Shown: positions 1 to 8,596, counted from the first letter of the stretch. The stretch: 60,194 nucleotides of DNA from Spirochaetales bacterium (GCA_030540405.1 JAUNWH010000003.1:38293-98486); one strand, 5' to 3'. Notes: generated by a model from the letters alone, not told the origin. Translations and numbers: made by a program.

Positions 1-50
1 AAATAAGGTATTTTTCAATAAATAATTGCTAATCAAGGTATTTTATACTT

Positions 51-383
51 ATGGGATTTAGGGAAAATCTAAAAGATGAGTTAAAGTATCAAGATATACG
101 AGTAAAAGAACTTGCAGATAAAACTGGAATTTCAAAAAGAGCAATTGATCATTATTTAGCAGAAAAGCACACAGAACCTACTGCAGAAACAGCTGTGAAA
201 ATTGCAAAAGAACTTGGCGTAACTGTTGAATATCTTGTAACTGGAAAAAACTCAGAAGTCCCAGAAACAATAAAACCAGAAATTATCAATTTAATTCGTG
301 ATATAAACCATTTGCCGGAGAAAGATATTAATTTTGTAAAAGAAATGGTGCGAAGACTGACTCTTTCAATAGATAGAACTTGA
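51..383 (+). CDS. XRE-family HTH transcriptional regulator
   Basis: A 110-residue protein with an N-terminal Cro/C1-type helix-turn-helix at about residues 15-60 (motifs LADKTGISKRAIDHYL and AKELGVTVEYLVTGK). The remaining 40 residues are helical and could serve for dimerisation. It is the size of a small phage-like or toxin-antitoxin-type repressor. The start codon lacks a clear ribosome-binding site, and AAGGTATTTT occurs twice just upstream (5-14 and 35-44), which could be an operator. It lies about 150 bases before a DUF4143 ATPase gene, but nothing shows that the two work together. HTH identity is clear; target and role are unknown. Confidence 0.85.
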   Translation: MGFRENLKDELKYQDIRVKELADKTGISKRAIDHYLAEKHTEPTAETAVKIAKELGVTVEYLVTGKNSEVPETIKPEIINLIRDINHLPEKDINFVKEMVRRLTLSIDRT

Positions 384-444
384 ATAGTATTGATTTTTCT
401 CTGAACACTTTCTTGAAAGTATATTTCTCCTCAAAAGAAAATCC

Positions 445-518
445 GAAAAGTGTATTAAATGTTGAAAAGTCCCTTTGAAAAGTGTAGTATATAAGTGAAA
501 AGTCCCTTGGAAAAGTGT
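445..518. repeat. Cluster of five GAAAAGT half-sites
   Basis: GAAAAGTGT or GAAAAGTCC starts at 445, 464, 477, 497 and 510. The last four form two 33-bp-spaced copies of a composite unit (GAAAAGTCCCTT, one variable base, GAAAAGTGT). The cluster fills the space between the XRE gene and the DUF4143 ATPase start at 537, so a regulator-binding array is a reasonable inference. No coding potential is seen. Confidence 0.6.
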
Positions 519-536
519 GATGGTAAATGAGGTTTT

Positions 537-1877
537 ATGTACAAACGGAAAATCATGAATGACTTGATAGCTTGGAAAAATGATACAGGAAAAAAAAAGG
601 CTCTTGTAATAAAGGGAATGAGACAGATTGGAAAAACATTCATTGTGAAAGCATTTGCCGAAGAGAATTATGAAAATGTTGTCTATATAAATTTCAAGGA
701 TAATGAATCTGCAAAAAAAATATTTGATGGCGATTTTGTAATCAATAGAATAACTTTAGATATTTCTGCGCTCTTTCCCGGTACGCATTTTGTTCCTGGC
801 AAAACAATTATTATTTTTGATGAAGTTCAAGAATGTGCTAATGCGAGGGCAAGTATAAAACCATTTATGATTGATGGCCGTTATGATGTAATTTGCACAG
901 GATCGCTTTTGGGAATTAAAGGATATAACCTTAAAAAAGGACGTGGAATTCCAACGGGATTTGAACATATAATTTATATGAAGCCTATGGATTTTGAAGA
1001 ATTCTTATGGGCCAAGGGGATAGACGAAAGTGTTATTTCAGAACTTAAACGATGTTATCGGGAAAGGACTCCTGTAAGCGAGGTCATGCATAATTCAATG
1101 TTAAGAAATTTTAGGGAATATATATGTGTTGGTGGACTTCCTTACGTTGTAGACAGATTCCTTGCAAGTAATGATATGAATATTGTATATGCTGAACAAA
1201 GGGACATTCTTGAAGAATATAAGGATGATTTTGGTAAGCATTTGGATGAAAATGAAAGGGAAGAAATTGATTTAACTTTGCTCGCTAGAATAAATAGAGT
1301 TTTTGACTCAATTCCTGCGCAATTAGCAAAAGAAAACAAGAAATTCACTTATGCACAGCTAGAGAAAAAAGGTCGCGCAGAAAACTATCAGGCCGCAATT
1401 CAGTGGCTGCTTGATGCTGGAATAATAAATATTTGCTATAACCTTTCTAATATTAGTCTGCCTTTTGAAGGAAATAAAATAGACAATATTTTTAAAATAT
1501 ATATGCAGGATTCGGGGTTGTTTGTTGCAATGCTTGAGCAGGGAAGTTCTGCTGCCTTATTGAATGGTGATTTTGGTATGTACAAAGGCGCCATTTACGA
1601 AAACATAATTGCTGATGCTTTTTCAAAGATGAATAGACCTCTTTATTATTATCACAAAGAATCGGGGTTAGAAATTGATTTTATTACGAAATATCAAAAT
1701 AATGCTGTTCTTGTTGAAGTTAAAGCAACCAATGGAAATACTAAATCTGCAAATACTATATTGAAGAATAAAGAACAATATAATGTGAATCTATGTATTA
1801 AATATGGGGATTGCAATGTTGGACAGGAAAAAGAAAAATTATCTCTTCCTTACTATATGGCTTTCATGTTGGAGTAA
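537..1877 (+). CDS. AAA-family ATPase with DUF4143 C-terminal domain
   Basis: This 446-residue protein has the layout of the AAA_14/DUF4143 family. A Walker A motif (GMRQIGKT, about residues 27-34) is followed by a Walker B-like stretch (IIIFDEVQE, about 90-98) and a C-terminal DUF4143 part containing ESGLEIDFI and a late VEVKA motif resembling a PD-(D/E)xK nuclease fold (about 370-400). TGAGG lies five bases before the ATG. These proteins are common, often multicopy accessory genes in gut bacteria, and their biochemical role is not established. The five GAAAAGT sites directly upstream and the XRE gene before them suggest local regulation. Family assignment is firm; function is unknown. Confidence 0.85.
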   Translation: MYKRKIMNDLIAWKNDTGKKKALVIKGMRQIGKTFIVKAFAEENYENVVYINFKDNESAKKIFDGDFVINRITLDISALFPGTHFVPGKTIIIFDEVQECANARASIKPFMIDGRYDVICTGSLLGIKGYNLKKGRGIPTGFEHIIYMKPMDFEEFLWAKGIDESVISELKRCYRERTPVSEVMHNSMLRNFREYICVGGLPYVVDRFLASNDMNIVYAEQRDILEEYKDDFGKHLDENEREEIDLTLLARINRVFDSIPAQLAKENKKFTYAQLEKKGRAENYQAAIQWLLDAGIINICYNLSNISLPFEGNKIDNIFKIYMQDSGLFVAMLEQGSSAALLNGDFGMYKGAIYENIIADAFSKMNRPLYYYHKESGLEIDFITKYQNNAVLVEVKATNGNTKSANTILKNKEQYNVNLCIKYGDCNVGQEKEKLSLPYYMAFMLE

Positions 1878-2085
1878 AAAAGAGTCACTATCGATTGAAA
1901 TGCTGTTATAAATTCTTTCCTTCTAAATAACTGTTGTATGACATTGCAGAATAACTTATTTTACCGCGGGTAAACAATATATTTGCTTTAGGAAAATAAC
2001 TTATATGCTCATGGAAAACATAAAAACTTGGTGCAAAGAGCAGATTGAATCTCAGGCTTGATTAAATATAATTCTTCTTTTCCCT

Positions 2086-3069
2086 TTACACAATCGAGAT
2101 GTCAAACAGTGAAGAGTTTGGCGGCTCTTCGTTGTTTATAAGCTGAAGAAGAATTCTTGCGTTTTGCGCGCCCATTTGTTTTATCGGCTGTCTTGCGGAA
2201 ACTACAGGTTTTATGATGTAGTGAATCGGCTTGTAGTCATCGAAAACTGCGAATCCGATTTTGTCAAGGTCAAAGCCGAATTTGCGCATTGTGTCGAATA
2301 TGAAGAATAGAAAGTCTCCGCCGGCAGTTATAAAAACTGAATCAATCATTGGATTTTGCTTTAGAAATGCGCTGATGTTTTTTACGGTTTCTTCCTCTGT
2401 GTATGGGCTGTGGACGACTGGCGGATTTTTTATTCCCTGCTCTTTGAGCGCGCTCTTGAATCCTTCAACACGTTCCTTGTTGTAAAGAAATTCTTTTGGC
2501 CCGGCAATGCATGCTATGTTTTTTCCGCCGTTTTCAATCAGTCTTGAAGTTAGAAGATACGCGCCTTCTTTGTTCCGCACGTCAACGCAGTAGTGGTTGC
2601 AAAGGGGAGTCCGTCCTTGAATGACAAACGGAATTCCAGAAGTATTTAAAAGCTTGATTAAATCCGCATGGACATATTCGGCAGGAACTACAAGTCCGTC
2701 TATGGATTTTTTGAATATTGCGTTTTCAAGCGATTTTAGCGGCTCGTCTTTGTCCTGGGTAATGACAAGAAGGTTGTAGCCGTTTTTTTCAGCTTCGCAC
2801 GAAACTGCGGAAATTATTTCTATCCAGTAGGAAGTTGAAAGCGTATATTCGTAATCCGCAGAAATTAAAATTCCGATTGTTTCGGACTTGTTGTGTGAAA
2901 GCGCCCTTGCCGCCGCGTTTGGAATATAGTTATATTCCGAAGCAAGCTTCATTATTTCAATTCGCTTTTCTTCACTTACGCCTTTTTGTCCGTTAAGGGC
3001 TTTTGATACTGTGCTTTTTGCAACGCCTGTGAGCTCTGCGATTTCTTTTATCGTATACTTCATATTCAT
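2086..3069 (-). CDS. LacI-family repressor of the mannan locus
   Basis: A 327-residue LacI/GalR regulator. The N-terminal HTH (YTIKEIAELTGVAKSTVSKAL) and hinge helix (YIPNAAARALS) are complete, followed by the periplasmic-binding-like effector domain (from GILISADYEY to VVSARQPIKQMG). It would bind an operator as a dimer and release it on binding a sugar, probably a manno-oligosaccharide. Its own promoter, the porin promoter and the ABC-transporter promoter each carry the same 14-bp operator just after the -10 box, so it probably represses itself and the whole locus. ATG codons at 3069 and 3063 are both possible starts; neither has a strong ribosome-binding site. Confidence 0.9.
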   Translation of the reverse strand: MNMKYTIKEIAELTGVAKSTVSKALNGQKGVSEEKRIEIMKLASEYNYIPNAAARALSHNKSETIGILISADYEYTLSTSYWIEIISAVSCEAEKNGYNLLVITQDKDEPLKSLENAIFKKSIDGLVVPAEYVHADLIKLLNTSGIPFVIQGRTPLCNHYCVDVRNKEGAYLLTSRLIENGGKNIACIAGPKEFLYNKERVEGFKSALKEQGIKNPPVVHSPYTEEETVKNISAFLKQNPMIDSVFITAGGDFLFFIFDTMRKFGFDLDKIGFAVFDDYKPIHYIIKPVVSARQPIKQMGAQNARILLQLINNEEPPNSSLFDISIV

Positions 3070-3107
3070 TTTTTTTGTAATAGTTTTTTTTATTAAGGAA
3101 AATTTAG

Positions 3108-3163
3108 AGAAACTGTTTTCCTTTTGTTTCTATAAATATACAAGAAAATCCGCCTTGGGACAA
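3108..3163 (-). promoter_or_regulatory. lacI-type gene promoter with operator
   Basis: On the minus strand, TTGTCC (3163-3158), a 17-base spacer and TATATT (3140-3135) form a sigma70-like promoter. The operator AGAAACTGTTTTCC (plus-strand 3108-3121) lies just downstream and differs by two bases from the copies before the porin and ABC genes, pointing to autoregulation. Confidence 0.65.
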
Positions 3164-3193
3164 GAAAAAAATTTGTTATCCTGATTAACTGTC

Positions 3194-3216
3194 ATTGCCG
3201 TGTTTGACACAGCGAT
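3194..3216. repeat. REP-like palindrome, degenerate copy
   Basis: An imperfect copy of the ATTGCC...GGCAAT palindrome family found in several intergenic regions of this window, here with arms ATTGCCGTG and CACAGCGAT. It sits between the LacI gene and the toxin-antitoxin pair. Confidence 0.5.
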
Positions 3217-3312
3217 GTTTATGGACACAAAAAATATATTATGCCATAATAATCCCATGTAAAAGCCAAGTTGAAAATTGATATTTTCATATTGACTTTT
3301 GGGAGTTTAATT

Positions 3313-3573
3313 ATGCCGCATATTGTTCCCATTAGAGACTTAAAAAATACGACATCAATTTCAAATCTTTGCCATGAAACTAGCGAGCCTATTTTTGTTA
3401 CAAAAAACGGCTATGGCGACATGGTAATTATGAGCATGGAAACTTTTGAAAAATCAGTTTTCTTGAATAATCTGCATGAAAAACTTGCACTTGCCGAAGC
3501 AGATGTAAAAGCTGGCAGAGTTTCCGATGCTGATGATGCAATTTCTGATATAAGAAAAAAGTATGGCTTATAA
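3313..3573 (+). CDS. Phd/YefM-family antitoxin
   Basis: An 86-residue antitoxin. The N-terminal part (PHIVPIRDLKNTTSISNLC) is the Phd/YefM DNA-binding fold, followed by EPIFVTKNGYGDMVIMS, the family's hallmark strand. The acidic C-terminal tail (about residues 55-86) would bind and neutralise the toxin. The start at 3313 is chosen because GGGAG lies seven bases upstream; a TTG 14 codons earlier has no comparable site. It overlaps the toxin gene by 11 bases, as usual for such operons, and should autoregulate with its partner. Confidence 0.88.
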   Translation: MPHIVPIRDLKNTTSISNLCHETSEPIFVTKNGYGDMVIMSMETFEKSVFLNNLHEKLALAEADVKAGRVSDADDAISDIRKKYGL

Positions 3574-3883
3574 AGTTGAAATTACGGATTCAGCAAAAGC
3601 AGAACTTGATGCAATTGTCCGATATTTTGTAGAAACTTTAGCAAATCCCATTTCAGCGGGAAAGCTTTTGGATGATTTTTACAAACAAAAAAGTTATCTT
3701 TGCAATGACCCGTATATGTTTCCTCTTTGTCCTATGCAAAGTTTGCAACGAAAAGGATACAGAAGATTTATATTTATGAAAAATTATGTTGCGCTGTACA
3801 TTGTTGAAGATGAAAAAAATAAGAAAGTTGCAACAATAATGCATATATTTTATGCAAAAAGAGACTACGAAAGGTTAGTATAA
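3563..3883 (+). CDS. RelE/ParE-superfamily toxin
   Basis: A 106-residue toxin of the RelE/ParE fold. It opens with YKVEITDSAKAELDAIVRYF and ends with the typical RRFIFMKNYVALYIV / MHIFYAKRDYERLV strand pair. It starts inside the antitoxin gene, so the two are translationally coupled. The sequence fits ParE-like (gyrase poison) or RelE-like (mRNA cleavage) members; I cannot decide from the sequence alone. The pair probably acts as a stress or maintenance module next to the accessory DUF4143 gene. Confidence 0.85.
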   Translation: MAYKVEITDSAKAELDAIVRYFVETLANPISAGKLLDDFYKQKSYLCNDPYMFPLCPMQSLQRKGYRRFIFMKNYVALYIVEDEKNKKVATIMHIFYAKRDYERLV

Positions 3884-3897
3884 TTTTTTGTTTCAAT

Positions 3898-3931
3898 AAA
3901 AAAAATGCTTCCCTGGAAACTCCAAGGAAGC
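3898..3931 (-). terminator. Intrinsic terminator of the porin gene
   Basis: A hairpin with arms GCTTCCCTGG and CCAAGGAAGC (nine of ten pairs, five-base loop, 3907-3931) is followed on the minus strand by eight T residues. It lies about 50 bases beyond the porin stop codon and separates that gene from the convergent toxin gene. Confidence 0.85.
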
Positions 3932-3982
3932 AAGTGTATGTTAAGTTTTATTAAAATAGGAGGCTAAAATAAAACTTAAATT

Positions 3983-5711
3983 CTAAAGTCTAAAGCTGAA
4001 TGTTCCTGTGATACATCCTTTGTCAGTGTTGTTGTCAGTGCTGTTTGTGTAAAGCTGATCCTGACGTTCATAGCGGAAGTCAACATTGAACTTTTCAGAA
4101 GGATAGATAACAAGACCGAGCCTTGAGTCCACTGTGTACTGTCCAGTTCTCTGGAGATTTGCACCGCATCTCTGAATGCAACGTCCAAGCGCATAAGGCT
4201 TAATTCCAACAGAAAGTCCGCTCTTTGTTATAGTTTTAATCATGTATTCAAGCTGGGCTGCTGCAAAGAATCTTGAATCTCCGCCGTCTTGCTCTGCAAA
4301 GTTTACCCATTCAAACTCAACGAATCCGCCGAGGTTTGGAATAAGCGCATTTTCATCAGGTGTTTCAAATGCTGAAACTACAAGGCTTGCAATTCCATTG
4401 TTGTCTGTGTTTACACCAACAGAAGCTCCGATTGGGAACTGGCGACCCCAGAAGTCAAGAGAGTCGTGTCCGGCTTTTGCGTTTGCACCGCGTGGATACC
4501 ATGCCAAGCCGCCGCCAACTTCAAACTGGCTGTTCTGCTCTTCTGTCTTGCTTACTCCGTCATCATAGTAAGTTCTTGTTCTTCCATCGCTGTAGTTGTA
4601 GTCAATTCCTGCATAAGGAGCGATTACGCCTTTAGAAGTTTCAATGTTGTAAGTAATGTCTGCGCCGAATGCACGGATATCTTTTGCTGTGCTGAGTTCT
4701 GTGAAGTTGATATTTTCGTTCTTTCTGTCTTGACCTTTGCGTCTGGACTCATAAGCTTTCTTGTAGTTGAAAGTTGTAAGCCCGCTCAAGTTAAGCTCAA
4801 GCTGCTCTGTTGGCTTAAACATAACGTCAAGCTGAACTGCTCCTGCGTTTCCTTCGTTTAGTTTCTGATAAGTTTTTCCTCTCTTGATGTTTGCGCTTGA
4901 AGTATAAGGACTGTCTGCGTTTCCGTAGCCGTCCGGTCCGTCAAGATTTGGATCCTGTGAGCTTATCCAAGAACCTGCCGCTCCTGTAGAAAGCTGAACT
5001 TTAAGGTTGTCGAATTCAATTCCTGTAGAAATAACGCCTGTAAGTCCAAGGCTTCCAGTGTCTTTGTCAAGGAAGTTTCTTGTGTCCTGAATTCCGTTGT
5101 AGTAAAGGAAGCCAAGTGTGTTGTCCTTGTCTGTGTCGAATGCCTTGTCGCTGCGGAAGTCGTCAAAGATTGACTTTAAGCTTGAGTGGTTGAATCCAAC
5201 CTGAGCTCCGTCTTCATAGTTGAAGTTGTAGAAGTCCATGAACCAGTTTCTGTATTTTACGCCGGCAACAATGCTTGAATAGTCAAAGTAGTTTGAAGCT
5301 TTGTCATTCCAGTTTCCAGGACGTTCTTCCCATCCTGTTGACAGTTTCTTTGAATCTACAGTTCCAGACTGTGAATCGTCTCCGCCGTTGTAGCTGTCAA
5401 GGTAAGTTTTTTTTTCGTCATAGAATTTGAAAACGTATCTCAAGTCTTCAACTCTAAAGTAAACAGAAAATCCGTCGTTTTCTGAGCTGTAGCCGCGGTT
5501 TGCTCCAGGAAACAGGTCCCACCAGATTTGCGCCTGGTCAACTGTTGATTCCATTCCGTAGATTTTTTCTTCAAGGTTGTAGCCAACTGTGTTGTGCATT
5601 TTAAGGTCGAACCAGGCGTTCTGTTTAACAGGAGCATCATCTGCAAAAGCCGCCCCCCCCCAGTGAAAGAAGTAAAGCCGATAAAGCCACAGGCATTTTT
5701 TTAATCTTCAT
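3983..5711 (-). CDS. Outer-membrane porin of the mannan locus; frame broken at a G9 tract
   Basis: From ATG at 5711 (GAGG five bases upstream) the minus strand encodes a signal peptide beginning MKIKKMPVALSALLLSL. A run of nine G (5661-5653) then shifts the frame so translation ends after 24 codons. With eight G the reading becomes L-G-G-A-A-F-A, a good signal-peptidase site, then ADDAPVKQNAWFDLKMHN and an open 575-codon barrel-like protein rich in aromatic/Gly strands and ending FSFRL. Many Tyr/Trp/Gly strands separated by charged turns indicate an outer-membrane porin. Promoter and LacI operator upstream place it in the mannan regulon, presumably for oligosaccharide entry. The frame is restored by losing one G, so this is either an OFF phase variant or a homopolymer sequencing error, not a decayed gene. 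Confidence 0.8.
5653..5661. repeat. G9 homopolymer in the porin signal-peptide region
   Basis: Nine C on the plus strand (nine G in the coding sense) at codons 17-20 of the porin. One base fewer restores the full frame. Only one other G/C run of this length exists in the window, in the BspA-like lipoprotein. Confidence 0.9.
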
Positions 5712-5739
5712 AAAAACCTCATAAAATTTCGTTGTTTTA

Positions 5740-5796
5740 AGAAACCGTTTTCTCTTTTGTATGTTTATGATAAGCACGGAAGTCTTGCGCTGTCAA
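5740..5796 (-). promoter_or_regulatory. Porin promoter with LacI operator
   Basis: Minus-strand TTGACA (5796-5791), an 18-base spacer and TATCAT (5772-5767) form the promoter. The operator AGAAACCGTTTTCT occupies 5740-5753, right after the -10 box, where a bound repressor would block transcription. The gap 5712-6136 holds this promoter, the divergent ABC promoter and an AT-rich stretch with no gene. Confidence 0.75.
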
Positions 5797-5966
5797 GTTT
5801 TTTTTTCGCAAGTTTTAAATATTTTTTTGTGAATTTTGCACTTTTTCTATTAATTGTTGTGCAAAATATAAATTTTTTCTTCAAAAAGTTTAAAAAATCT
5901 GTAAAGGGCTGCGTTTTTTCAGGAAAAAGCCAGTTAGAATTCTGTTAAAAAAATAATAAAAAAAGA

Positions 5967-6019
5967 TTGACAACTGGGTTTTCGGTGCTATAATAAAATA
6001 AATAAAGAAACCGTTTTCT
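5967..6019 (+). promoter_or_regulatory. ABC/mannan operon promoter with LacI operator
   Basis: TTGACA (5967-5972), a 16-base spacer and TATAAT (5989-5994) make a near-consensus sigma70 promoter. The operator AGAAACCGTTTTCT (6006-6019) is identical to the one before the porin and covers about +6 to +20. Confidence 0.85.
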
Positions 6020-6136
6020 CTATTTTCAAAAATTAACAAACAAATGGATTGGCTTAATCTTAGTTCTTTTATGTGAAATCCGTTTTAAAAACTGCGGCCG
6101 CTTCTGAATATTGGAAGCTGGCATTTTGGAGGAAAA

Positions 6137-7432
6137 ATGAAAAGAAGTGTGGTTTTGTGCACGGCGGCGGCTTTGACGCTTTTGGCTTCGGGCTGCTCAA
6201 AAAACAATGACGGTGAAAATTCCATTCACGGAAAAATCGGTGGAAACATTATCGTTCTTACAAACAGAACAGACATTGTAGACACCAAGCTTCAGGAATA
6301 CAAGGAAGCCTTTGAGGAAAAATATCCGGGAACTTCTGTAGAGTTTGAGGCGATTACAGATTACGAAGGAACTGTAAGAACCCGCATGGGAACTCAGGAA
6401 TATGGCGATGTTCTTTGCCGCCCGAATATTCAGTCAATCGACTTTGAAAAATATTTTGAGCCGCTTGGCAAGCTTGAAGATTTTGACAAAATAATGAACT
6501 TTACAAGAACTTCAAATGCAATTTCTTACAAGGATGTTGTTTACACATATCCGATGGTTGCAACTGTAAGCGCGGGAATTGTTTACAACAAGGCTGTTTT
6601 TGAAAAGGCTGGCGTTGGAGTTCCAAGAAACACAGAAGAATTCTACGAGGCAATGCAGAAAATCAAAGACAAGACAAATGCAGTTCCAGTATTTATGAAC
6701 TATCCTTCTGGCTGGACTTTGAATCAATGGGAAGGCGGACTTTTGAGCGCGTCTGGAGATCCAGAATACAAGAGAAAGATTATCCACGAGGATTCTCCTT
6801 TTGTTCCTGGCGACGGACACTATGAGCTTTACAAAATGATGTACGAAGTTGTAAAGCGCGGCTTGTGCGAAAAAGACTTGCTTGCTTCTGAATGGGAGCA
6901 GTCAAAGCAGGATCTTGCCGACGGAAAAATCGGATGCATGGTTCTTGGCTCTTGGGCAATTCAGCAGGTAAAAGATCTTGCAGCCCGCCCGGAAACAATC
7001 GGATATATGCCGTTCCCATTTGAAATTAACGGAAAAAAATATGCGGAAGCTCAGCTTGATATGCCTCTTTGCATCAACAAGTACAGCAAGAACAAGGCGA
7101 CTGCTTATGCTTGGATAAAGTTTATGTCAGACGACACAGACTGGGTTCAGTATACAGAATCTATCCCGGTAAAGAAGGGCGAGCCTTATCCTGCAGTTTT
7201 GGATTCGTTCGGTGAAATGGGCGTTCAGTACATTGAGTCTGCTCCTGCAGAACCACAGTACGAAGGTGTTTACGACAAGATTGACAAGGAGTCTGAAATC
7301 GGCTTCTGGAACGATCCTGAAAAGAAAAGAATTATCGACGCTGCTATTGGAAGCACAAAAGAAACTTTTGAAGGCATCATGGCAGACTGGAACAAACGCT
7401 GGGCAAAAACCAGAGCAGAATATTTAAACTAA
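6137..7432 (+). CDS. Sugar ABC transporter substrate-binding lipoprotein (family 1)
   Basis: A 431-residue extracellular solute-binding protein of family 1. The lipoprotein signal peptide ends LTLLASGC with Cys20 as the lipidation site. The rest shows the two-lobed binding-protein pattern (GNIIVLTNRTDIVD, AGIVYNKAVFEKAGV, GKIGCMVLGSWAIQQV, KNKATAYAWIKFMSDD). It would capture manno-oligosaccharides in the periplasm and pass them to the two permeases downstream. GGAGG lies just before the ATG. A 258-base gap with a strong hairpin separates it from the permeases, so its level may be uncoupled from theirs. No ATPase gene is nearby; a shared MsmK-type ATPase elsewhere is presumably used. Confidence 0.9.
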   Translation: MKRSVVLCTAAALTLLASGCSKNNDGENSIHGKIGGNIIVLTNRTDIVDTKLQEYKEAFEEKYPGTSVEFEAITDYEGTVRTRMGTQEYGDVLCRPNIQSIDFEKYFEPLGKLEDFDKIMNFTRTSNAISYKDVVYTYPMVATVSAGIVYNKAVFEKAGVGVPRNTEEFYEAMQKIKDKTNAVPVFMNYPSGWTLNQWEGGLLSASGDPEYKRKIIHEDSPFVPGDGHYELYKMMYEVVKRGLCEKDLLASEWEQSKQDLADGKIGCMVLGSWAIQQVKDLAARPETIGYMPFPFEINGKKYAEAQLDMPLCINKYSKNKATAYAWIKFMSDDTDWVQYTESIPVKKGEPYPAVLDSFGEMGVQYIESAPAEPQYEGVYDKIDKESEIGFWNDPEKKRIIDAAIGSTKETFEGIMADWNKRWAKTRAEYLN

Positions 7433-7456
7433 AAAGTTTCAAGAATGCCATTGAAG

Positions 7457-7479
7457 ATTGCCCGGTCAAGCCGAGCAAT
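7457..7479. repeat. REP-like palindrome
   Basis: Arms ATTGCCCGG and CCGAGCAAT around a TCAAG loop, followed by GAC. It belongs to the same family as the copies at 18657-18789, 58471 and 60006, and lies just after the binding-protein gene. Confidence 0.65.
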
Positions 7480-7577
7480 GACAGGGAATTTCACGTCTGG
7501 CAAACGATAGAGAAGTTTATTCTGGGCAATAAAATGGAATTTCATTCTAGAAAATGGCATTTAATATAAAAAAAATA

Positions 7578-7622
7578 ATTTCATCTTTGGGCGCAAAAAA
7601 AAATCGCGCTTAAGGATGAAAT
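7578..7622 (+). other. Long intercistronic stem-loop
   Basis: Positions 7578-7594 pair with 7606-7622 over 17 positions, counting G-U pairs (outer arms ATTTCATC and GATGAAAT, inner arms GCGC and GCGC), around an A-rich 11-base loop. No T tract follows, so it is not a standard terminator. Located between the binding-protein and permease genes, it resembles the mRNA-protecting structures that allow high binding-protein expression in other sugar operons. Confidence 0.6.
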
Positions 7623-7690
7623 GTAAAAAAAACTTTCGTGCATAAAGGCATTGGAATTTCTTTGTGGAGTTCCGATGCAAGGGAGCCACA

Positions 7691-8572
7691 ATGAAAAACC
7701 AGATACAACTTTCAATTAAAAAACAGCAGAAAGTCGTGATTTTCACATTTTTGCTAGTTCCGCTTGTGCTTGTAATCGTCTTTGGATTTCTTCCAATCAT
7801 AAATATGTTTGGCTACAGTTTTCTGAAGTGGGACGGACTTGGACAGAAAAAGTTCATTGGAATTAAAAACTATATAGAAGTTTTTTCACGCCCGGAATAT
7901 TTCAAGGTTTTTGCAGTCAGCATTTACTATCTTGTGGGCTCTTTTATTCAGCTTGCACTTGCGCTTTTGTTTGCGGTTATTCTATGCACAAAAGTAAAAG
8001 GCGTTAACTTTTTTAAGGGAGTTTTGTTTTTCCCAAATCTTATAAACAGCGTAGCAATTGGTTTTATTTTTACATATTTTTTCAAGGACACAGGAACTCT
8101 TAATTCATTTTTGAATTTCCTTGGAGTAAAAAATACACCTCTTTGGCTTACAAATCCTAAGCTTGTAAACTACTCATTGTCGTTTACGTCTATCTGGCGA
8201 TACATGGGATTTAATATTGTAATGTTTGTGGCGGCGATAGAGTCTTTGCCAAAAGTTACTTTTGAAGCGGCTGCCTTGGACGGAGCAAACGCATGGCAAA
8301 AGTTCCGCTTTATAATTCTTCCTGGAATTGCCCCGGTTCTTCAGATTAACGCGATTCTTGCTGTAAAAGGCGCGGTAAGTGTATTTGAAATTCCTTACAT
8401 TATGACAGGCGGCGGAAACGGCTCTTCAACTTTTGTAATCAAAACAATGGACACAGCATTTAAATTCAACAAGATTGGACTTGCTTCTGCCATGGCGATT
8501 GTGCTTACCATTATGGTTCTTTTGATTTCGTTTATTCAGAATGCGATTTTCAATACAGATGAAAAAAGCTGA
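7691..8572 (+). CDS. Sugar ABC transporter permease (MalF/UgpA type)
   Basis: A 293-residue inner-membrane permease with six predicted membrane segments. The ABC-binding EAA loop is visible as FEAAALDGANAWQKFRFIILP near residue 200. The start at 7691 (MKNQIQLS) is chosen because GGGAG lies five bases upstream; the nine-codon extension upstream lacks such a site. It forms the transport channel with the next gene product and receives substrate from the binding lipoprotein. Family assignment is firm; specificity for manno-oligosaccharides is inferred from context. Confidence 0.9.
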   Translation: MKNQIQLSIKKQQKVVIFTFLLVPLVLVIVFGFLPIINMFGYSFLKWDGLGQKKFIGIKNYIEVFSRPEYFKVFAVSIYYLVGSFIQLALALLFAVILCTKVKGVNFFKGVLFFPNLINSVAIGFIFTYFFKDTGTLNSFLNFLGVKNTPLWLTNPKLVNYSLSFTSIWRYMGFNIVMFVAAIESLPKVTFEAAALDGANAWQKFRFIILPGIAPVLQINAILAVKGAVSVFEIPYIMTGGGNGSSTFVIKTMDTAFKFNKIGLASAMAIVLTIMVLLISFIQNAIFNTDEKS

Positions 8573-8596
8573 CATATTTTTTAAGGAAGGTTGATT

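Noticed and set aside
2011..2061. A 16-codon reading frame (ATG GAA AAC ...) between the DUF4143 and LacI genes.
   Set aside because: No ribosome-binding site, no recognised family and too short to support as a gene or as a named remnant.
4242..4861. Open frames on the plus strand opposite the porin gene.
   Set aside because: They mirror the codon pattern of the porin on the other strand and have no signals of their own.
3983..5599. Taking the internal ATG at 5599 as the true porin start.
   Set aside because: It would delete the signal peptide and has no ribosome-binding site. The ATG at 5711 has both, and the frame is restored by one base in the G tract.
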